Shown piece after piece: positions 1 through 10,886 of a stretch of DNA of 64,000 nt. The stretch spans positions 18,469,501 through 18,533,500 of the forward strand of contig CM055110.1 of assembly GCA_029204225.1 (NCBI GenBank). The letters run 5' to 3'. Position 1 is the first letter of the stretch, and each line of letters begins with the position of its first letter. The stretch is from Diphasiastrum complanatum. Lineage: Eukaryota > Streptophyta > Lycopodiopsida > Lycopodiales > Lycopodiaceae. The translations under genes were made by a program, and so were the position numbers. The notes beneath the pieces are model-generated. The model was not told where the DNA came from, did no database searches, and saw only the letters and a list, made by a program, of their open reading frames with translations.

Positions 1-1110
1 GCATAAGCTGCATAGACAAATATCCAAACGTGTGTTAGATTGGGCTTTCTACCCCACCATAGTTCGTATGGTGTCATGTGAAGAACACCTGATTTTTCGA
101 TCATATTCTAGATATAGGTGAGCTACTGCTTTAGCCCATAGCACTCTTGGTGATTTCGAATAGGCCATCATGCACCTTGCGGCTTCCATGAGTGTCCTGT
201 TCTTTCTTTCAGCAACACCATTGTGTTGTGGTGTATAGGATGCAGTCCTTTTGTGAAGGATTCCTTGATTGTTGTAGAAGTCAACAAAGCAGTTCGAGAT
301 GTATTCTCCACCACGATCAGTTTTGATTTGCTTCACCTCACTTCTTGTGCATCTTTCTGCCCAGTTCACATATTCTGTGAACTTGTCGAGTGCTTCTGAT
401 TTGTTGTGTACGAAGTAGACTCTAGCGAACTTGCTATAGTTGTCAATGAAGGTAATGCAGTATTTTGAGCCTCCTACTGAGATCATGTTGAAAGGTCCGC
501 AGATGTTCGAATGTACCAGCTCCAAAATCTTTGTTGTTATGAAGGAGTCCCTAGTGAAAGGAGTTCAAAACATCTTTCCTTTCATGCACACATCATAGGT
601 TGTCGAGTTTGTTGCATTCGTGATGCTTACTCTTGTGATAGCTCCATGATGACATGCTTGATACAATGCCACTAGGTTCATGTGGCATAATCTTGTATGC
701 CATAGAACATTTGTAGATTCGTGAGCTTGGTGTGCTTGATATTTCGGTAGGTGTACCTTCACGTAATACAGGTTGTCCTTTCGTCTTCCTTGTGTAATCA
801 GTGTGCTAGTGCTGACATCAACAACATTGCATGTTTCGTTTAAAAACATTACACACATTCCAACGTTTGTTATTCTTGCATCTGAGAGCAAGTCTGCAGT
901 GTGGGCACGAATAGAACATCATCTAATCGTTGGTCTTTGTCATTTGTGCTGAGCCATAGCGAACCAATGCCATTCACTTGATGTCTCGATCCATCTCCAA
1001 GAACTATGTATTTGGATGGATTTGTACTTCAAAAGTCAGCAGACATTATTCGTCTGGACGTAATGAAGTGAGAGGTTGCTCCTAAATCAAGGATGACCTC
1101 TTGTGTTTAA
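1..1110 (-). pseudogene. Ty1/copia pol remnant (protease to integrase)
   Basis: Decayed copia polyprotein read leftwards. Around 880-1110 the minus strand gives a protease-like stretch in which the usual DSGA active site reads DLGA, followed by GDGSRHQVNGIGS, typical of the region before integrase. At 565-891 the GAG-pre-integrase zinc domain is visible (LWHTRLCHMNL and a downstream CMKGK). At 49-525 the integrase core carries TDRGGEYIS and NGVAERKNRT, which supply the second Asp and the Glu of the D,D,E triad. A frameshift near base 50 moves the sequence into another frame, where KPNLTHVWIF continues off the window edge. With several frame changes and stops it cannot be translated as one protein. 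Assignment to copia integrase is firm; the clade is not known. Confidence 0.85.
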
Positions 1111-1148
1111 GATGTCAAGGCTGCACACATCTATACATAGATAGGCTG

Positions 1149-2224
1149 TCAAATTTCCATTGTTTGACATTTCTTCGCCCATCTTCGAGCTTTCGGGCTC
1201 TTTGATGTAGGATGAACTATTGTGGTTCTCCCATTTGCCTTGAGGTTGTTTATTCCTTGGATCTGGTAACAGTCCATGGCTGCATGACCTTTCTTGTGGC
1301 AATGAACGCATTCGATCTTCATGTTCAACCAACATGAATTGACGATGTGTCCTTCGCGTCTGCATCTCACGCATGTCTTCTTTTCGCTATCTTGCTATCT
1401 CAGCTTTTCTTTCTCTTCCATTTACCTTTGCTGGTTCCTTCTGTTTGCTGGTCTCGGTCTTGATTTCGGTCTAACTCCCTCGTAAGCTTGAACTACTTCT
1501 TTGTCTTCTCCTTGTCAGAGATGTCTTGTGATCAAGGTGCTCATGGGCTTCGACTTCTTCTCAAATCTCGATCATCACCTTTTCGAGAGTCATCTCGGGA
1601 TATTTTTCTAGCAAAGTTTGGGTCGTCTAGAAGGATCTTGGTAATGCTCATAACAAGTAGGTGAGCTGCTTCTCAACTGATACTGCATTGTATGTTCCGA
1701 CGGTCTATAACAACAAGAACGGATCCTTCATCTTTCTGATAAAGGATGTCCCATCGCAGGTTTGTCAGCTGATCTTCGAAAAGCATTATTTGACAGTGTG
1801 ATTTCATCTGGAACCTGGTAAGTAATGCATTTTACATCTCCTGTGCGTTAGAGAGTGTTGCGAGATCAAGCGTTAGGCTATCTTTGATGGATGAAGACAA
1901 CACGACTAGTACTACCTTGTCGTTCTTTTCTCTCTATTCTCGTAGCTCTTTGTCGGTGGTTGTAGGAATTTCTTCGGTGCCATCTACCCAGGGCCATAGC
2001 CCTTCTCCCTTTAAGATAAGAGAGTCTTTACCTTCCATGCTAGAAAGTTGGACCCAGTTGAGTCGAGGATTGTGCAGATCTTTGATTGTATGATGCTTAT
2101 AGATGCCATTGTTGTGAACTATGTTCTTCAGCCTGTTTTTTGGTTTCTTGTTCTGAATGCTCGATTTCCTGGATCTGATAGCTACAATAAGCTTTGACAA
2201 GCTAAGCCGCTCTAATAGGAGCAA
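1149..2224 (-). pseudogene. Ty1/copia gag remnant with two zinc knuckles
   Basis: This is the gag part of the same minus-strand element. The N-terminal piece (1934-2224) contains a gag-like stretch ending WVDGTEEIPTTTDKEL. The middle (about 1400-1930) is recognisable only in fragments. At 1240-1390 there are two CCHC knuckles, CVRCRREGHIVNSC and CVHCHKKGHAAMDC, which bind RNA in Gag. The order gag, protease, integrase reading leftwards matches copia. Two overlapping frames at 1087-1374 show that small indels have broken the gene. The copy is dead, but the strand and family are clear. Confidence 0.8.
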
Positions 2225-2227
2225 GAG

Positions 2228-2320
2228 GCTCTGATACCACTGTTAAATGAAATCTAATAACTGAATGGAGTTGGTTCATGTGCGAAGCAAATTGCGATCA
2301 CTCTGATACCACTGTTGTGA
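2228..2320 (-). promoter_or_regulatory. Duplicated primer binding site
   Basis: On the minus strand the primer-site core TGGTATCAGAG, complementary to the 3' end of plant initiator-Met tRNA, occurs twice about 73 bases apart, with plus-strand CTCTGATACCACTGTT at 2229-2244 and again at 2301-2316. Both copies abut a possible LTR edge (plus-strand TGTT at 2242 and 2313). Only the left copy keeps the full GGTATCAGAGCC. The real 5' LTR of the upstream copia remnant should therefore begin at 2242 or 2313 and run rightwards. Its outer end could not be fixed. Confidence 0.65.
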
Positions 2321-2804
2321 AAGAAACTCGGATGGAATTCGATTTTGTCTGCTAGCTACTATCTGCAACAATAGATCTACAATCCTCCAGAGTGTAGACA
2401 AACACTGTTGACCTACGTTGTTGTGAACTCGAGGGTGAAGGCCTGTCCTAAGTTCTCAAAGGCCAAAAGATTTAAAGCTAGTCTCGAATCAACTTAAATG
2501 AAAATCAAATAAGACTTTAAATCAAAAACTCGAAAACATTGCATCACATAGATTCATTCACACAACAGCAGAAGCACTGAGGGGTCAAGATGAAGACCCC
2601 CCACCCCCCCCCTTCCCCCGAAGGATTCTTTTCTTTTCATTATGCAAATCCTATCGGCCAATGTCAATTACATATACAATGGATTCCAATAGGGATCTCA
2701 AAGTAGGAACATCAACTTAACATAGACTTAGCTCATATTCAATGATCTTAATTCCATATTAGCTTAACAAAAGCATAGAAATTTTCTCATAAGTCTTAAT
2801 CTTT
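2320..2804. other. Probable LTR/spacer, no gene
   Basis: This should include the 5' LTR of the minus-strand copia remnant, but no partner LTR is in the window, so its far edge is undetermined. A C-rich run (about 2597-2627) stands out in otherwise AT-rich sequence. No coding sequence, RNA gene or clear promoter was seen. Confidence 0.4.
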
Positions 2805-3137
2805 CTAACATGCAATCATGTTGGATCTTAGATTCTTGACATGCAATCCAAATGGATCTTAGATTTTTGACATACAAACATGATGGTTCTTAGATTCTAG
2901 TCATGCAATCATGAGGGTTCATAGATTCTTGACATGCAATAGTCTGAAGTGACATGCATGGTCATTAGGCAATGCATGGTGTGACATGCAAGCTTCAAAT
3001 TTGACATGCAAGCTCTAGATCTGACATGCAAGCTTCAAATCTGACATGCAAGGACAATAAGCCACAGATGGTATGACATGCAAGATCTAGATATGACATG
3101 CATGGACAATAGGCCACAGACGGTATGACATGCAATG
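2805..3137. repeat. GACATGCA minisatellite
   Basis: Degenerate tandem array in which nearly every unit contains GACATGCA or a one-base variant. Three unit types follow one another: roughly 35-bp units with GGATCTTAGATTCTTGACATGCA (2815-2945, described here, not quoted in full), then 20-bp units GACATGCAAGCTTCAAATCT (about 2990-3050), then longer units of about 55 bp that include GGACAATAGGCCACAGA (3050-3135). It looks like local slippage plus higher-order duplication. It contains no gene. Confidence 0.8.
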
Positions 3138-3201
3138 GTACTGATCAACCATTCTTACATATGGGTAACATTTCAAGAGCATACCATGGTTTCAGGAGGA
3201 G

Positions 3202-3998
<797 letters not shown>

Positions 3999-4966
3999 CA
4001 AAATCTTAGAGTGGGGTTCATGCCTCCCATCCCATGCATGAGAAAGGGCTTCGGCCCATCCCCGCAGCCCCACGTGGAAATGTTTTAAGCCCCTCGCACT
4101 CTCGCGACTGAATCTTATGAGTGCATCCAGCCGGGTCCAAAGATCCTTCCTACTCCTCACACTTCAAAGTCTGCAGCCACGTCGCATCCTCCATTAATCA
4201 ATATAATCGCATTTCTTCCTTCGAATCCTCTTCCTTACTTCTCACTCCCTCCACATATCATAGCATAGCATAGCAGGAGGAACAACGAGAAGCAGAACAT
4301 TGAATGCAAATTCACATGCCTGCTGCTGCTGTTCATCTCCTTCGAGAAATCCTTCGCACACCAGGGAGATTCAGCTCAAATTATCCTTCGTGGGTCATTC
4401 ACATTTTGCATGTTGTGTGATGATCTTTCATTGCACACAGAAATTCATCGACTCAGCTCCACATTGAGACCAGAAAGTTTGGGTGAGAGATCATGTTGTT
4501 TGAAGTGCCAGACGAGGAATATTTGGGAAGGATCAGGGATTGACAGGAGAAATTGAAAGGCCGAAATTGAGAGCTTACACAGGTTTCACTGTCGACAGAA
4601 GTTGTACTTTTGGCAGGTCTCTCTCTTTCCGTACTTGTTGTGGCTTATGGCAAAGTATTCGGAAATTTTGGACCTAGGGGCTAGAATCGCAGCGAGGTTT
4701 CAGTCACATTCATGCTAGGGACCGGTAGACCAACAACCCATAAGTTAATTGTGACTATAAGGGAATTGGGGCCCTTATGTGTACATGGTCATAATTAATG
4801 ATTGTAGGCCTAAACACATGGTGGTGGAGTTGGTATGGGTCTATCAGTGAGTCATTAGGGAACTGGATGACATGGCCTAGATAGGCTGTAGAGGTGTCCA
4901 GTGAAGTGTCACAATGCACTACTAGTGGTGCATGGACCTTGGAGGGTATAAGTATATACTTGCTGG
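3999..4966 (+). repeat. Duplicated flank F, copy 1
   Basis: About 967 bp, repeated almost exactly at 9233-10199. By eye only three substitutions separate the copies (near 4492, 4699 and 4724). Copy 1 ends with GCTGG (4962-4966), immediately followed by the LTR at 4967. It carries a decayed host-like gene (next entry). The left edge shares the microhomology ATGCAAA...AATCTTAG with the RT sequence that precedes copy 2, which suggests an illegitimate junction. Confidence 0.9.
4255..4720 (+). pseudogene. Host-like small-protein pseudogene, copy 1
   Basis: Similar, in the opposite orientation, to 28256-28850, including the 5' region GGAGGAA-AACGAGAAGCAGAACATTGA, an exon-like start MPAAAVHLLREILRTPG (ATG near 4319) and a second block. 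The second block begins MLFEVPDEEYLGRIRD (ATG near 4493), has two TGA stops where Arg codons would fit, then the hydrophobic LSLSVLVVA, one extra T, and MAKYSEILDLGARIAARF followed by a stop. The paralogue continues past this point to a conserved [14 protein letters not shown] motif, so this copy is truncated as well as frameshifted. I do not recognise the protein. The hydrophobic stretch allows, but does not prove, a membrane segment. A 9.4-10 kb duplicate of this pseudogene lies in flank copy 2. Confidence 0.6.
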
Positions 4967-5648
4967 TGTTAAAAATTCACAATTCTAGCTTGACTAGTTT
5001 TGGTCATATGACTTGTAAATAGTTAGATGGTCATGATGTGGCTTGTCACACGTGCCAAATAGCATAGGATTCCATTCATAAGGATGTTCTCTAGTAGACC
5101 TAAGTGTTAGAACCTTTGGAATGAGTCCAAATTATGCTTAGATACAAGGGAGAAAAAATAGGAGCTATTTTTGGTAATTTTTGCATTGTTGAGGGATCTC
5201 CAAGATTCCAACCCTAACTTGGTAGGGATGAAAGATCCACCAAAATTATCATTAGGGATAGGTTTAGGGCTACTCATACCTGCCCAAAACCGTGATGGAT
5301 CATGTATATATAGGTGATGATATCTCACCAAAATCAATCAAGCAATTTCATGTTTTTTCTCTCATAATGGTGCAATTGCTCTCTATGTTCATAATTGTTT
5401 GAGTACTTGTGATTACTAATGATTATAGGATTGAATGTAGGTCTGGTGTACAGTACTCAGACTGTGGGAGGCCGTACTTTCACACGTGTGAATCCTTCTT
5501 CAAGGATTTGGGCCATTTAGTGAGGTTCAAGCATAGATTTTTTATGGATTTTGATGGTTCAACTTGTGCTAATCTTATGAAATCATAATCTATTGTTTCC
5601 CTCATCATTTCAAGTGTTTTAGGATCCTTATTTGCTGTAATTTTTACA
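4967..5648 (+). mobile_element. Copia element A, 5' LTR
   Basis: 682 bp, TG...CA ends (TGTTAAAAATTC ... TTTTTACA), preceded by target-site GCTGG and followed directly by a primer site. A TATA box (TATATATAGG, 5305-5314) lies in the middle, and the palindrome CACACGTGTG (5481-5490) lies about 175 bp downstream of it. The identical-length solo LTR at 10200-10881 differs at eight positions, all after the first 125 bases. The LTR start resembles that of element E at 57950. Confidence 0.92.
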
Positions 5649-5661
5649 TGGTATCAGAGCC
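5649..5661 (+). promoter_or_regulatory. Element A primer binding site
   Basis: TGGTATCAGAGCC directly after the LTR. It is the usual plant retroelement site for initiator-Met tRNA, priming minus-strand DNA synthesis. Confidence 0.9.
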
Positions 5662-6459
5662 TAAAGGTTGAAATGAGCTAAATCCTTGGTTTTCATTCAA
5701 TTTGATCACAATTTTTTATCTAAATCTTGTGTAGATTGGATCTTAGCATCTAGTATTGATTCTAGAACTCAAAGTGAGTCAAATACATTGGAGATTGGTG
5801 TTGTGTGACTTCATTTGCAGGTGTTTAGGTGTCTAAAACCAGAGGCAAAGTTGAATTCGATTCACATTACCAAGATAGCAAGTTTTGCTTGCTCCAAGCA
5901 TTGATTTCTAAGCGAGTTTTGGAGGTGATTTCATAGAGGAGGCTTTCTAGCATTCAAGGAGAGGGAACATCAGAGTTTTGGGGACTCTTCAAGGATGTTC
6001 TAAGGTGTAGTAGGCACCTCCTAAAGTGATTTAGGTTCAGTCCAACCATTGCTTGACTTATGCACCAAATTAGATAAATTTTTCATCAATTTTGATCATT
6101 TTTTGCTTGTGATTGGATAGTAGATTGTGTTGCATCCTCATTAAGTTCCATTTAGATCTTTTACAAGTGATTTTGGAAGTATATTAGGTTGCTAAAATTC
6201 ACTCTTGATCAGATCATTTGGAAGCTTTAATGTTCTTTATAGAAAGAGGGGCAATTCTACTAGTATTGTCTACTTCAATCAAGCAAGTGCATTGTTTCTA
6301 GTATTCTATGATTTGATTTTGTTAGAGATCATTCTTAGATCTTTATAGGAAGTCTATTACTGATCTTTTCAGGTCCCTAAGAAGTGGGATAAGGTAGACC
6401 TTCAATCAAATCAATAGAAGTAACCTTCATTTGTGTCAAGTCCTTGATTAGGAGACTAG
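5662..6459 (+). other. Element A untranslated leader
   Basis: About 800 bp between primer site and gag start with no long open frame, as expected for the packaging/leader region of a copia element. No internal structure was recognised. Confidence 0.7.
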
Positions 6460-7422
6460 ATGGCATCTATAAATGCATATCTTTTGGATACTAATGAAAG
6501 GCTCAACAAAACTAACTATTCCATATGGAAAGTTAGAATGGAATCTATCATGATCATGCAAGATCTGATGGAAATTGTAAATGGTAAGGAGGGTGAACCT
6601 ATTCATCCTCAAGAAAAAGCCAAATACATCAAGAGGTGCAATGTTGCACTACATTGCATAAAAATGAATGTTGCAAATGAACTCTTACGAGAGGTAGGAG
6701 ATTGCACTTCAGCTCAAGATGCTTGGGAGACTTTGCAAAAGGTCTATGAATCCAAGAACCAAACTAGAATGTTAGCTTTGAAGAATCAAATCTATAGAAG
6801 CTATCAAAAGAAAGGAGAGAGTGCACATACTTTTGTCCTAAGAGTAAAGGAATTGAACAAAGAGCTAGCCTTTATAGGTGATCCTATCAAGGATGAAGAG
6901 CTTGTTCAACTCATATTGAATGAACTAAGCTTTGAATTTGACAATTTGGTTCAGGGATATGCAATTATGGGTAAGCTACCCATACTTGAAGAACTCCAAG
7001 GCACACTCATGGCCGAGGAATCAAGAAGGAGCCAAATGCAAGAGAGGATGGATAGGCTTTCCATCCAAGGTGGAGATGACCAAGCTCTCTTCACCAAAGG
7101 CAAAGGCAAGTCCAAAGGCAAAGGATCAACATTCAAGAAGTCTACAAAGCTTGAGGATCAAGAAGGACCCTCAAAGGCATCTCCATCAACCACCAAAGTC
7201 AAGAAGGACAAATCAAAGGTGAAGTGCTACTATTGTAGCAAGATGGGGCATTATGTCTCGGAATGCTTCAAGAGGAAGCAAGATCAAAGCCAAGCCAACA
7301 TGAGCAAAGAGGAGGAGGAGGAGAGTTCACATGAGGACTCTCTCATGATGTCCATATTTTCTTCAACAAGCTTCAAAGGAGAAGATCCTTGGTGGATTGA
7401 CTCGGGTCTAGTTCACACATGA
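6460..7422 (+). CDS. Element A Gag (capsid-nucleocapsid) with start of protease
   Basis: 320-codon frame. Residues 1-200 match copia Gag: MASINAYLLDTNERLNKTNY, then NYSIWKVRMESIM, LHCIKMNVANELLREV and a YESKNQTRMLALKNQIY segment. Residues about 215-255 are Lys-rich and carry the CCHC knuckle CYYCSKMGHYVSEC (RNA binding). An acidic linker with SKEEEEESSHED leads to DPWWIDSG, the first residues of the aspartic protease active site. The frame then breaks: by comparison with the other copia copies here one base is missing just after the DSG codons, giving a premature stop. The ATG follows the leader at the normal distance. The Gag part itself looks intact, so Gag could be made while Pol could not. 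Confidence 0.88.
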   Translation: MASINAYLLDTNERLNKTNYSIWKVRMESIMIMQDLMEIVNGKEGEPIHPQEKAKYIKRCNVALHCIKMNVANELLREVGDCTSAQDAWETLQKVYESKNQTRMLALKNQIYRSYQKKGESAHTFVLRVKELNKELAFIGDPIKDEELVQLILNELSFEFDNLVQGYAIMGKLPILEELQGTLMAEESRRSQMQERMDRLSIQGGDDQALFTKGKGKSKGKGSTFKKSTKLEDQEGPSKASPSTTKVKKDKSKVKCYYCSKMGHYVSECFKRKQDQSQANMSKEEEEESSHEDSLMMSIFSSTSFKGEDPWWIDSGLVHT

Positions 7423-9242
7423 CTAGTAAAAGGGAGTTTTTCTCTTCTCTCTTATCTTATTATGGACCTATAAAGTCTATCTATACAGCAAATGATGAAG
7501 CTTGTAAGATTGAAGGAGTTGGTAGCATTCCCCTTTGCTTAGGATCTTCCAAAAAGATCAACATAGAAGGTGTTTTGTACATTCCTACAATAACAAAGAA
7601 TCTACTAAGTGTTGGACAAATGGTAGACAATGGTTTCAATGTTGACTTTGCTTCAAATGAATGTTTCATCAAGAAGAAGGGTAAGATAGTGGCTAAGGGC
7701 ACTAGACTTGGCAAACTTTATAAGCTGGATGCATTTGTGGATACTAATGTTGTCATGTTGGCTGAGAAGAGCAAGATATCTACCTTTACTTTATGGCACA
7801 AAAGACTTGGACATGTCAACTCGGGTTCCATGGAGGCTATGATCAAGGAGGAGTATGCTTTAGGCCTACCAATGTCTATTGGGAAGGAAGACAAGGTTTG
7901 TGAAGCTTGTGCCTTATCCAAGGCACATAAGAAGGTGTTTCCTAACTCCATCACAAAGTCATCTCATCCTCTTGAACTCATACACTCGGATGTGCACATT
8001 GCTAGCACCAAATCTAATGGAGGTTCATCCATGTTTTTAACCTTCATTGATGACTACTCAAGATATTGTTGGGTGTTCTTACTTTCCTTCAAGTCTCAAG
8101 TATTTGATACTTTTGTAAAGTTCAAGTTGTTTGTGGAAAAGCATCATAATCATAGCATCAAGATTCTTAGAAGTGACAATGGTGGAGAATTCATCTCCAA
8201 TGAGTTCAAGGCCTTTTGTGAGGAGGAAGGGATCAAGAAAGAGACTTCTTGTCCTTACACTCCTCAACAAAATGGAGTTGCTGAAAGAAGGAATAGAACA
8301 TTATGTGAATGTTCTAAGGCTTTAAGATTAGATGCTTGTTTGCCCAAATCCTTTTGGGGTGAGTCTCTTGTATGTGCAAACTACTTGATGAATAGGGTGT
8401 CTTGCAAAGCAATTGAAGGCAAAACTCCTTATGAGATGTTGTATGGAAAGAAACCCAATCTTAATCACTTGAAAGTTTTTGGGTGTATATGTTATGTGCA
8501 TGTGCCATTGGAAACAAGAACCAAGGAGGATCCATCTTCCACAAGAGGGATCATGCTTGGATATGCAAGCTCAAGCAAGGGCTACAAAGTCTATCTCCCA
8601 TCCTTGAACAAATTTGTTGTTTCAAGGGATGTCATCTTTGATGAACATCATATGCATATGCTTGAAGAAGGCTCAAGTGCTCCAACAATCAAGAAGAAGA
8701 TGGCCGAGGAGCAAGATCTTGGTTTTGAGGAGGAGCTCATTGAGGAGAAAGCACCAAACCCACCTATCACACCAAGGAGATCTTCAAGGGCAAAAGTGGA
8801 GCCATCAAGGCTCACATATCAAGGCAAAGGACAGCAAGTTGAGGGTATCTCATCCACTTATTATGCTTTATCTAGTTTTGAAGAACCGTCTAATGTTGAA
8901 GATGCATTGAACTCCAAAGAATGGTATAAAGCTATGTTGGATGAGTATGATGCCTTGATTGAGAATGAAACTTGGTTGCTTGTTGAGAGACCTCAAAGGA
9001 ATGTAATAGGATGCAAGTGGGTCTTCAAGCTTAAGTTGAATGCAAATGGGAGTGTTAACAAACATAAAGCAAGATTAGTTGCAAAAGGTTATGCTCAAGA
9101 GAGAGGGATAGACTATGAGGAAACTTTTGCACCTGTGGCCAAGATGGTCACAATAAGACTAATCATTGCACTTGCATCACATTTTGGATGGATTCTATGT
9201 CAAATGGATGTCTCTAATGCTTTCTCAAATGCAAAATCTTAG
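7419..9242 (+). pseudogene. Element A Pol, frameshifted and truncated in RT
   Basis: 607-codon frame that begins inside the protease, overlapping the end of gag by four bases in another frame. Protease remainder: residues 1-100 (TANDEACKIEGVGSI, LLSVGQMVDNGFNV). GAG-pre-integrase zinc domain about 125-180 (LWHKRLGHVNS, VCEACALSKAHKK). Integrase core about 188-300 with Asp in HSDVH, Asp in RSDNGGEF and Glu in NGVAERRNRT. Then the conserved YGKKPNLNHLKVFGC and GYASSSKGYKVYLP. RT starts near 510 (NETWLLVE, GCKWVFKLK, YEETFAPVAK, QMDVSNAF) but stops there. The next bases belong to flank copy 2, so the YVDD catalytic motif and all of RNase H are absent. It could not be autonomous. Confidence 0.9.
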
Positions 9243-10199
9243 AGTGGGGTTCATGCCTCCCATCCCATGCATGAGAAAGGGCTTCGGCCCATCCCCGCAG
9301 CCCCACGTGGAAATGTTTTAAGCCCCTCGCACTCTCGCGACTGAATCTTATGAGTGCATCCAGCCGGGTCCAAAGATCCTTCCTACTCCTCACACTTCAA
9401 AGTCTGCAGCCACGTCGCATCCTCCATTAATCAATATAATCGCATTTCTTCCTTCGAATCCTCTTCCTTACTTCTCACTCCCTCCACATATCATAGCATA
9501 GCATAGCAGGAGGAACAACGAGAAGCAGAACATTGAATGCAAATTCACATGCCTGCTGCTGCTGTTCATCTCCTTCGAGAAATCCTTCGCACACCAGGGA
9601 GATTCAGCTCAAATTATCCTTCGTGGGTCATTCACATTTTGCATGTTGTGTGATGATCTTTCATTGCACACAGAAATTCATCGACTCAGCTCCACATTGA
9701 GACCAGAAAGTTTGGGTGAGAGAGCATGTTGTTTGAAGTGCCAGACGAGGAATATTTGGGAAGGATCAGGGATTGACAGGAGAAATTGAAAGGCCGAAAT
9801 TGAGAGCTTACACAGGTTTCACTGTCGACAGAAGTTGTACTTTTGGCAGGTCTCTCTCTTTCCGTACTTGTTGTGGCTTATGGCAAAGTATTCGGAAATT
9901 TTGGACCTAGGGGCTAGAATCGCAGCGAGGCTTCAGTCACATTCATGCTAGGGACCGATAGACCAACAACCCATAAGTTAATTGTGACTATAAGGGAATT
10001 GGGGCCCTTATGTGTACATGGTCATAATTAATGATTGTAGGCCTAAACACATGGTGGTGGAGTTGGTATGGGTCTATCAGTGAGTCATTAGGGAACTGGA
10101 TGACATGGCCTAGATAGGCTGTAGAGGTGTCCAGTGAAGTGTCACAATGCACTACTAGTGGTGCATGGACCTTGGAGGGTATAAGTATATACTTGCTGG
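9233..10199 (+). repeat. Duplicated flank F, copy 2
   Basis: Second copy of the 967-bp flank, joined directly to the truncated RT of element A. It contains the same host-like pseudogene with the same defects, and ends in GCTGG (10195-10199) before the solo LTR. About 99.7% identical to copy 1 by eye, less diverged than the LTRs beside it. Confidence 0.9.
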
Positions 10200-10881
10200 T
10201 GTTAAAAATTCACAATTCTAGCTTGACTAGTTTTGGTCATATGACTTGTAAATAGTTAGATGGTCATGATGTGGCTTGTCACACGTGCCAAATAGCATAG
10301 GATTCCATTCATAAGGATGTTCTCCAGTAAACCTAAGTGTTAGAACCTTTGGAATGAGTCCAAATTATGCTTAGATACAAGGGAGAAAAAATAGGAGCTA
10401 TTTTTGGTAATTTTTGCATTGTTGAGGGATCTCCAAGATTCCAACCCTAACTTGGTAAGGATGAAAGATCCACCAAAATTATCATTAGGGATAGGTTTAG
10501 GGCTACTCATACCTGCCCAAAATCGTGATGGATCATGTATATATAGGTGATGATATCTCACCAAAATCAATCAAGCAATTTCATGTTTTTTCTCTCATAA
10601 TGGTGCAATTGCTCTCTATGTTCATAATTGTTTGAGTACTTGTGATTACTAATGATTATAGGATTGAATGTAGGTCTGGTGTACAGTACTCAGACTGTGG
10701 GAGGCTGTACTTTCACACGTGTGAAGCCTTCTTCAAGGATTTGGGCCATTTAGTGAGGTTCAAGCATAGATTTTTGATGGATTTTGATGGTTCAACTTGT
10801 GCTAATCTTATGAAATCATAATCTATTGTTTCCCTCATCATTTCAAGTGTTTTAGGATCCTTATTTGCTGCAATTTTTACA
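10200..10881 (+). mobile_element. Solo LTR of the element A family
   Basis: 682 bp, same TG...CA ends as the LTR at 4967. It is flanked on both sides by the perfect 5-bp target duplication GCTGG (10195-10199 and 10882-10886), with no primer site or internal sequence after it, which is the signature of a solo LTR. CACACGTGTG lies at 10714-10723. Because it sits on the same flank as element A, both must descend from one insertion event. Confidence 0.9.
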
Positions 10882-10886
10882 GCTGG

